NCBI GenBank assembly: GCA_934169725.1
Contig: CAKPOF010000015.1
Coordinates: 1 to 8,597, forward strand
DNA length: 8,597 nucleotides
DNA from: an uncultured Clostridia bacterium
Lineage (GTDB): Bacteria > Bacillota > Clostridia > TANB77 > CAG-508
Direction of reading: 5' to 3'
The position numbers and the translations under genes are program-made. Of this stretch, positions 5,942 through 8,597 are shown piece by piece. The first letter of the stretch is position 1. Each line of letters begins with the position of its first letter. A model generated the notes under the pieces. The model ran no database searches, was not told where the DNA came from, and saw only the letters and a program-made list of their open reading frames with translations.

Positions 5942-6380
5942 TGCTTATAGCGAGGTATTAGAAATATTAAAACATATTTCCAAAGAAGACTATAATAAAA
6001 TACCAAAACAAAGAATTAAATTATTCGAAACAAGTGCAAACAAAAATTATGAATTTACATATAATCCAGATCAAACTTTAGATGAACAAAATGTGTCTTC
6101 AAGGGCTAAAATAATAATTGCTATATTGTTTAGAGATTATTGGGCAACTGATGCTCAAAGAGAAAAAATATTAGCCAAAGAAAAATATGACAGGGTACAA
6201 TTAGAAAAACAAAAAAGAAAGCAGTATAACTCAGATGATATTTTTAAAAAGAGAAAGTCGGGACAAATTATTGAAGCTATACAGCATGAGGATGTTGCGG
6301 ATGATACAGTGCTTATGGTAGAATATAAAGAAAACTTTTTTACTAAAATTATTAATAAAATTAAAAGTATTTTTCATTAA
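5916..6380 (+). CDS. Hypothetical 154-residue protein with amphipathic C-terminal helix
   Basis: Begins at the ATGATG pair 5916/5919 inside the end of the 39-residue gene, behind a weak GGAAG, so translation probably depends on the upstream ORF. Residues 5-45 are helical (YANAYSEVLEILKHISKEDY). Residues 60-90 carry RAKIIIAILFRDYWATDAQREKI, and 85-118 are a highly charged, coiled-coil-like basic stretch. The C-terminus (136-154, EYKENFFTKIINKIKSIFH) is an amphipathic, positively charged helix that could lie on the membrane surface. There is no signal peptide, transmembrane span or catalytic motif. I do not recognise a named family. The gene looks intact, with codon use like its neighbours. Confidence 0.7.
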   Translation: MMENIEYANAYSEVLEILKHISKEDYNKIPKQRIKLFETSANKNYEFTYNPDQTLDEQNVSSRAKIIIAILFRDYWATDAQREKILAKEKYDRVQLEKQKRKQYNSDDIFKKRKSGQIIEAIQHEDVADDTVLMVEYKENFFTKIINKIKSIFH

Positions 6381-6460
6381 TATATACTTTTTGGAAAATT
6401 TAGTATGGATAGATTCCTGGATTTTTCTAAATATTCACAATATTTTTGGAAAAATTACAT

Positions 6461-6489
6461 TTGACAAATTCAAAAACATGTGCTATTAT
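6461..6489 (+). promoter_or_regulatory. Consensus promoter of the candidate small RNA
   Basis: TTGACA (6461-6466), 17-base spacer, TATTAT (6484-6489), with an extended TGC directly before the -10. It is among the best promoters in the window, yet no gene with a ribosome binding site follows. A strong terminator lies only ~50-75 bases past the predicted start (about 6496). Confidence 0.8.
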
Positions 6490-6495
6490 ATAAGT

Positions 6496-6573
6496 ACAAA
6501 ATAAATGAGCATTGTAGGTCGCAATTGTTCAAAGTGTAATCGTATGTGTATTGCAACTACACATACTTTTTTT
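6496..6573 (+). ncRNA. Candidate small RNA of about 78 nt
   Basis: The transcript is delimited by a consensus promoter (6461-6489) and a strong intrinsic terminator (6542-6573). No Shine-Dalgarno site is present. The only ORF (ATG 6505, 29 codons, with a CxxCxxxC pattern) runs through the terminator hairpin and ends at 6594, so a coding role is unlikely. The ~45 unpaired bases before the terminator stem (around GGTCGCAATTGTTCAAAGTG) would be the candidate seed region. It converges with the minus-strand gene at 6627-6755, and the two terminators are back to back. No match to a known RNA family is recognised. Confidence 0.6.
6542..6573 (+). terminator. Intrinsic terminator of the candidate small RNA
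   Basis: GTATGTGTA (6542-6550) and TACACATAC (6558-6566) form a perfect 9-bp stem with loop TTGCAAC, followed by seven Ts (6567-6573). Confidence 0.9.
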
Positions 6574-6579
6574 GTGCCT

Positions 6580-6612
6580 AAAAAAACAGAGTAGGTGCAA
6601 CTCCCACTCTGT
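6580..6612 (-). terminator. Intrinsic terminator of the minus-strand small gene
   Basis: On the minus strand ACAGAGT pairs with ACTCTGT (plus-strand 6606-6612 and 6586-6592). The stem extends by a wobble and two G-C pairs to about 10 bp with loop AGTTGCA, then seven Ts on the minus strand (plus-strand As 6580-6586). It faces the plus-strand terminator ending at 6573. Confidence 0.85.
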
Positions 6613-6626
6613 TCGACTATGTATTG

Positions 6627-6755
6627 CTACATATTAGTCTTAGCATTGTCACATTGCATTTGTTGCTGTCGTTGTTCTTGTTGCAATCTGATGTTTTTTT
6701 CTTTTTCTGCGATTAACTCCTCAACTAAATGCAAAATTAGGTCTGCATTATTCAA
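6627..6755 (-). CDS. Small coiled-coil protein, 42 residues, TTG start
   Basis: Read on the minus strand from TTG at 6755-6753: (M)NNADLILHLVEELIAEKEKN, then IRLQQEQRQQQMQCDNAKTNM, stop at 6629-6627. Support is unusually complete for so small an ORF: extended -10 promoter (6830-6858), strong AAGGAGGG site with ideal spacing to the TTG, and a dedicated terminator (6580-6612). The heptad-like hydrophobics in the first half and the Q/E/R-rich second half suggest a single amphipathic or coiled-coil helix that may oligomerise. There is no membrane segment or DNA-binding motif and one cysteine. Function unknown; a small regulator or a component of a degraded mobile element are possibilities. Confidence 0.65.
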   Translation of the reverse strand: MNNADLILHLVEELIAEKEKNIRLQQEQRQQQMQCDNAKTNM

Positions 6756-6822
6756 AATGTAACCCTCCTTTCCGCCCTTTAGAAAGGGCTAGCCTTTCGT
6801 AGCGTAAGGTTGGTAATATTTT
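6756..6822 (-). promoter_or_regulatory. Structured leader that can sequester the ribosome binding site
   Basis: In the minus-strand leader, GCCCTT and AAGGGC (plus-strand 6784-6789 and 6774-6779) form a 6-bp hairpin with a tetraloop. CCTTTC (plus-strand 6787-6782) can instead pair with GAAAGG (6772-6767), which overlaps the AAGGAGGG Shine-Dalgarno site. The two folds share bases and exclude each other, so one exposes and the other masks the ribosome binding site. This is a sequence-level possibility; no known riboswitch class is recognised. Confidence 0.4.
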
Positions 6823-6829
6823 ACAACAT

Positions 6830-6858
6830 TTTATAGCATTTTACAAGCGAACGTTCAA
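6830..6858 (-). promoter_or_regulatory. Extended -10 promoter of the minus-strand small gene
   Basis: Read on the minus strand: TTGAAC (plus-strand 6858-6853), 17-base spacer, TATAAA (6835-6830), with TGC adjoining the -10. The predicted start is near 6823. The palindrome GAACGTTC (plus-strand 6849-6856) overlaps the -35 box and spacer edge and could be an operator. It contains one copy of the recurring GCGAAC motif (6847-6852). Confidence 0.75.
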
Positions 6859-7057
6859 AAAAACAAAAATTTGTTCTTGATTTTATTATTTCAATTACTT
6901 ATTTTCCAATTTTATATTATTAAATAAATACAATGCTACTTGGTTTTGATATTCTATTGGTGTCTCTATTAATTTAGCCTATACAAACATTACATTAAAA
7001 TATCTTGATTTTAGTGATATACACATCATTAGAATAATTAAAAACTAAAAATAATAA

Positions 7058-7213
7058 TCATTCTATGTGGCTCATATATGTAAGATTGGTTTTCTCTAAT
7101 TTCCTAATGCTATCATTGATAAAGATAGCATTAATTTTTGAGAACTCACATATAAACTCTAATCTTTGTTTTAGACATTTCTCAAATTCTAGTCCTTGCT
7201 TAATTATCTTCAT
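7058..7213 (-). CDS. Possible 51-residue minus-strand protein
   Basis: Read from ATG 7213-7211: MKIIKQGLEFEKCLKQRLEF, continuing to KTNLTYMSHIE, stop at 7060-7058. GAAAGGA lies 11 bases upstream, a usable but distant ribosome binding site. No clear promoter precedes it. The start MKIIKxG resembles the opening of small phage-type zinc proteins, but the expected CxxC pairs are missing (only C13 and C22), so it would be a degenerate copy at best. A perfect 10-bp inverted repeat sits inside it. Doubtful gene. Confidence 0.3.
   Translation of the reverse strand: MKIIKQGLEFEKCLKQRLEFICEFSKINAIFINDSIRKLEKTNLTYMSHIE
7105..7133 (+). repeat. Perfect 10-bp inverted repeat, terminator-like
   Basis: TAATGCTATC (7105-7114) and GATAGCATTA (7124-7133) are perfect reverse complements around a 9-base loop. 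On the plus strand ATTTTT follows, giving a weak intrinsic-terminator appearance, although no plus-strand gene lies upstream for several hundred bases. It may mark the end of a deleted gene. Confidence 0.5.
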
Positions 7214-7264
7214 TTTTAACACAATCCTTTCATTTGGATGATTTTAATATTGTTTTTAGGAAAC

Positions 7265-7299
7265 AAAAAAATCAACCAGATTTTGTTTTCTGATTGATT
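7265..7299 (-). terminator. Orphan minus-strand intrinsic terminator
   Basis: On the minus strand AATCAATCAGA (from 7299) pairs with TCTGGTTGATT (to 7270) over 11 positions with one U-G wobble and an 8-base loop, followed by a run of Ts (plus-strand As 7265-7271). No minus-strand gene reads into it from the right. It is either the relic of a lost gene or an attenuator ahead of the small minus-strand ORF starting at 7213. Confidence 0.6.
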
Positions 7300-7448
7300 T
7301 CTGTATTTCTCTGTTTTATAAAAAGTTCGAACAGATACGTCGTTGGAGCGAATAAACAACAGGTTACGAACTATGTTCTCTTTCTAAAAACATTATATAC
7401 AAAATTTTTACGAATTTCAATGAAAGTATATAAAGTTATCAAATTAAA
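7300..7448. other. Intergenic stretch, no supported gene
   Basis: A plus-strand open frame spans this interval but lacks a ribosome binding site and has protein-like composition only by chance. The stretch 7325-7395 carries several CG-containing motifs (TTCGAACA, GGAGCGAA, TTACGAAC) resembling the GCGAAC-type motifs elsewhere in the window. Confidence 0.4.
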
Positions 7449-7457
7449 TGATATAAT
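7449..7457 (+). promoter_or_regulatory. Extended -10 element before the nuclease pseudogene
   Basis: TGA directly followed by a perfect TATAAT (7452-7457) forms an extended -10 element; no good -35 box is seen at 17 bases. The start would be near 7464. AAGGA about 12-16 bases before the ATG at 7502 would be the ribosome binding site. Confidence 0.45.
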
Positions 7458-7501
7458 TTGTTTAAAATTACAAATAACTTATTTTAAGGATGTGGTTATA
7501 T

Positions 7502-7913
7502 ATGTTAGATATTAATTTTAATTAAATTATTGAAATGATTGAAAAGCGAAAAAATAATGCTTACAGAAAAGTAAATGAAGAAATGATTTTACTGTATTTA
7601 GAAGTTGGTAAAGATTTTACTTTTATAGGAGACGAATATAGAGTTCAAGTTGGAAATCATGATTTCTTTATTGACTTATTATTCTATAACAGAGAATTAT
7701 CTTGTTTGGTAGCATTTGAATTAAAATTAGGAGAATCCATGTGTTGGTGTTATACTTTGCAGTTCTAAAAATAAAGATGTTGATGAATATTCAATTAGTA
7801 AAAATATGTCTCAAACTATGATTTCTGAATATAAGTTAAAATTAATTGATAAAAAATTATTAGAAACAAAACTTAAAGAAATGAAAAATTTGATAGACAA
7901 TAACGATAAATAG
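7502..7913 (+). pseudogene. YhcG/DUF1016-type PDDEXK nuclease pseudogene with two internal deletions
   Basis: Three remnants of one gene are in order. From ATG 7502 the N-terminus MLDINFN is followed by a TAA stop, then IIEMIEKRKNNAYRKVNEEM in the same frame. Near 7600-7612 the sequence jumps to the nuclease core: DFTFIGDEYRVQVGNHDFFI, then DLLFYNRELSCLVAFELKLG, which carries the D...ExK active-site pattern. Near 7731-7738 it shifts frame into the C-terminal end PCVGVILCSSKNKDVDEY...LIDNNDK, stop at 7911-7913. The family is normally ~330-350 residues; about 137 codons remain. The DNA-binding N-terminal half and the region linking core and tail are gone. Family members are endonuclease-like proteins often found near restriction-modification or defence genes. 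This copy cannot be functional as written. Confidence 0.85.
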
Positions 7914-7935
7914 AAAGTTGTAGAGGAGAGTAAAA

Positions 7936-8286
7936 ATGAAAAAAGAAAAAATAAAACATACTTGTTTAAGTGGAATAATATTTATAGTAATTAATATTGT
8001 TGCAAAATTCTTAATATATGGTAATGATACAATATGGCTGAATTATATGCCAATATTACCGGAGGGAACATTATCACCAGGAATTGCAATTTTCAGATAT
8101 TCAATATATAAAATGATTCCATTTATAATAATAAATATTTGTGCGATAGGGATTTATACACTAAAAATGTATAACAAAAAAATATATAATAAAAAAACAG
8201 ATATAATTTTTCCAATTATAATGTTATTAATTGTTTTAATTTTAATATATTTTTTAATAAGTATGCAATATAGTATTTGTGTATAA
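7936..8286 (+). CDS. Small integral membrane protein, three predicted transmembrane helices
   Basis: 116 residues with a strong ribosome binding site (GAGGAG at 7923-7928). Hydrophobic spans lie at about 11-28, 59-76 and 90-110, separated by a polar loop with LPEGTLSPG (41-49) and a basic segment KMYNKKIYNKK (77-87). The basic segment predicts a cytoplasmic loop between helices 2 and 3. It begins 22 bases after the nuclease pseudogene. No known family motif is seen; function unknown. It seems intact, but its last bases overlap the open frame of the HAD fragment that follows. Confidence 0.65.
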   Translation: MKKEKIKHTCLSGIIFIVINIVAKFLIYGNDTIWLNYMPILPEGTLSPGIAIFRYSIYKMIPFIIINICAIGIYTLKMYNKKIYNKKTDIIFPIIMLLIVLILIYFLISMQYSICV

Positions 8287-8597
8287 TAGTTACAAATTAC
8301 AATTTATTGTTGTCACCTCAAGAAATGATTTTGAAACTGAAATTGCAAAGAAAAAATTAAGGAAACTTGGATTAGAAAACGTTATGATATTTAATAATGA
8401 ACATCATAAAATTGATAGACTGATTGAAGAAAATGTAGATTATATGATAGACGACGATGACACTATTTGCATTAATGCAGCAGATAATAATGTATGTGCA
8501 TTATACTTTAAAAATAATGTTTCAAATAAAGTAGAAAAAGAAAATGTTATTAATGTTAATAACTGGGGAGAAATATATAAATATCTTATTTTAAATG
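8261..8597 (+). pseudogene. HAD-superfamily phosphatase fragment lacking its N-terminus, runs off the window
   Basis: The frame is open from 8261 and reads recognisable protein from about 8303: FIVVTSRNDFETEIAKKKLR, then the motif III-type lysine region NNEHHK, then VDYMIDDDD (motif IV aspartates), ending ENVINVNNWGEIYKYL at the window edge. This is the C-terminal two-thirds of a small HAD phosphatase of the 5'-nucleotidase-like type. The DxDxT nucleophile motif that should lie 40-80 residues upstream is absent, replaced by the membrane protein gene. The only candidate starts (GTG 8261, GTG 8279) lack a ribosome binding site. It is probably a truncated gene; the end lies beyond 8597. Confidence 0.55.

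Noticed and set aside
6505..6594. 29-codon ORF with a CxxCxxxC pattern inside the candidate small RNA
   Set aside because: No Shine-Dalgarno site, only ~9 bases of leader, and the frame reads through the strong terminator hairpin.
6840..6885. LexA/SOS box reading of GCGAACGTTC and nearby GTTC
   Set aside because: GAAC and GTTC are directly adjacent instead of separated by four bases as in the Gram-positive SOS box, so the match is not adequate.
7294..7515. Plus-strand 73-codon open frame before the nuclease pseudogene
   Set aside because: No ribosome binding site, begins inside a terminator hairpin, and composition looks random; it overlaps the start of the recognisable pseudogene.
1..8597. 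DGR template repeat or reverse transcriptase within the window
   Set aside because: Scanned for a second copy of the 3' motif around TTTGGATTTCGTCCC and for reverse-transcriptase motifs in the ORFs; none found.
1..8597. CRISPR array, tRNA or rRNA genes, insertion sequence with transposase
   Set aside because: No regularly spaced repeats, tRNA-like cloverleaf segments, rRNA-like sequence or transposase ORF were recognised.

Overview
The window reads as chromosomal DNA of a low-GC Firmicute, most likely an uncultured gut-type clostridium. Codons are strongly A/T-ended (AGA, ATA, TTA), intergenic DNA is very AT-rich, Shine-Dalgarno sites are strong (GGAGGG, AAAGGAG) and promoters are classic sigma-A types with 16-17 bp spacers. 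No species can be named from the sequence.

The left part (1-1874) is one transcription unit: a sigma-A promoter inside a 9-bp inverted repeat, then a 448-residue surface protein with a type IV prepilin N-terminus and a formylglycine-generating-enzyme/C-type-lectin-like C-terminus. Its last ~150 bases switch abruptly from A-rich codons to about 52% GC (63 of 120 bases in 1681-1800) and encode a segment of the form RGG...ASVRY...FGFRP. This is the hallmark of the variable region of a diversity-generating retroelement (DGR) target. No reverse transcriptase, template repeat or accessory gene is in the window, so any retroelement must act in trans or lie outside. A 15-bp hairpin with a GAAA loop and T-run follows immediately.

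The centre-left (2022-4557) is a compact housekeeping-type operon: a YgjP-like zinc metallopeptidase, an RluA-family rRNA pseudouridine synthase and an HD-domain phosphohydrolase. The last two genes overlap by one base.

The centre (4558-5443) is a gene graveyard: a HAD-phosphatase fragment, a 51-codon orphan ORF, a NUDIX hydrolase that lost its catalytic box, and an unidentified 49-codon tail closed by a terminator. After ~300 bases of intergenic DNA with short inverted repeats, a strong promoter drives two overlapping genes of unknown function (5822-6380).

The right part holds a very short promoter-to-terminator transcript (candidate small RNA, 6496-6573). It converges on a tiny minus-strand coiled-coil gene (6755-6627, TTG start) whose leader can fold over its ribosome binding site. 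Further right are a possible 51-codon minus-strand ORF, an orphan minus-strand terminator, a YhcG-type PDDEXK nuclease pseudogene with two internal deletions, a small membrane protein and a headless HAD-phosphatase fragment running off the end.

Taken together this is an accessory region eroding by short internal deletions, next to an intact operon and an apparently functional, hypervariable surface-protein gene. The latter is the most likely 'exciting system' here.
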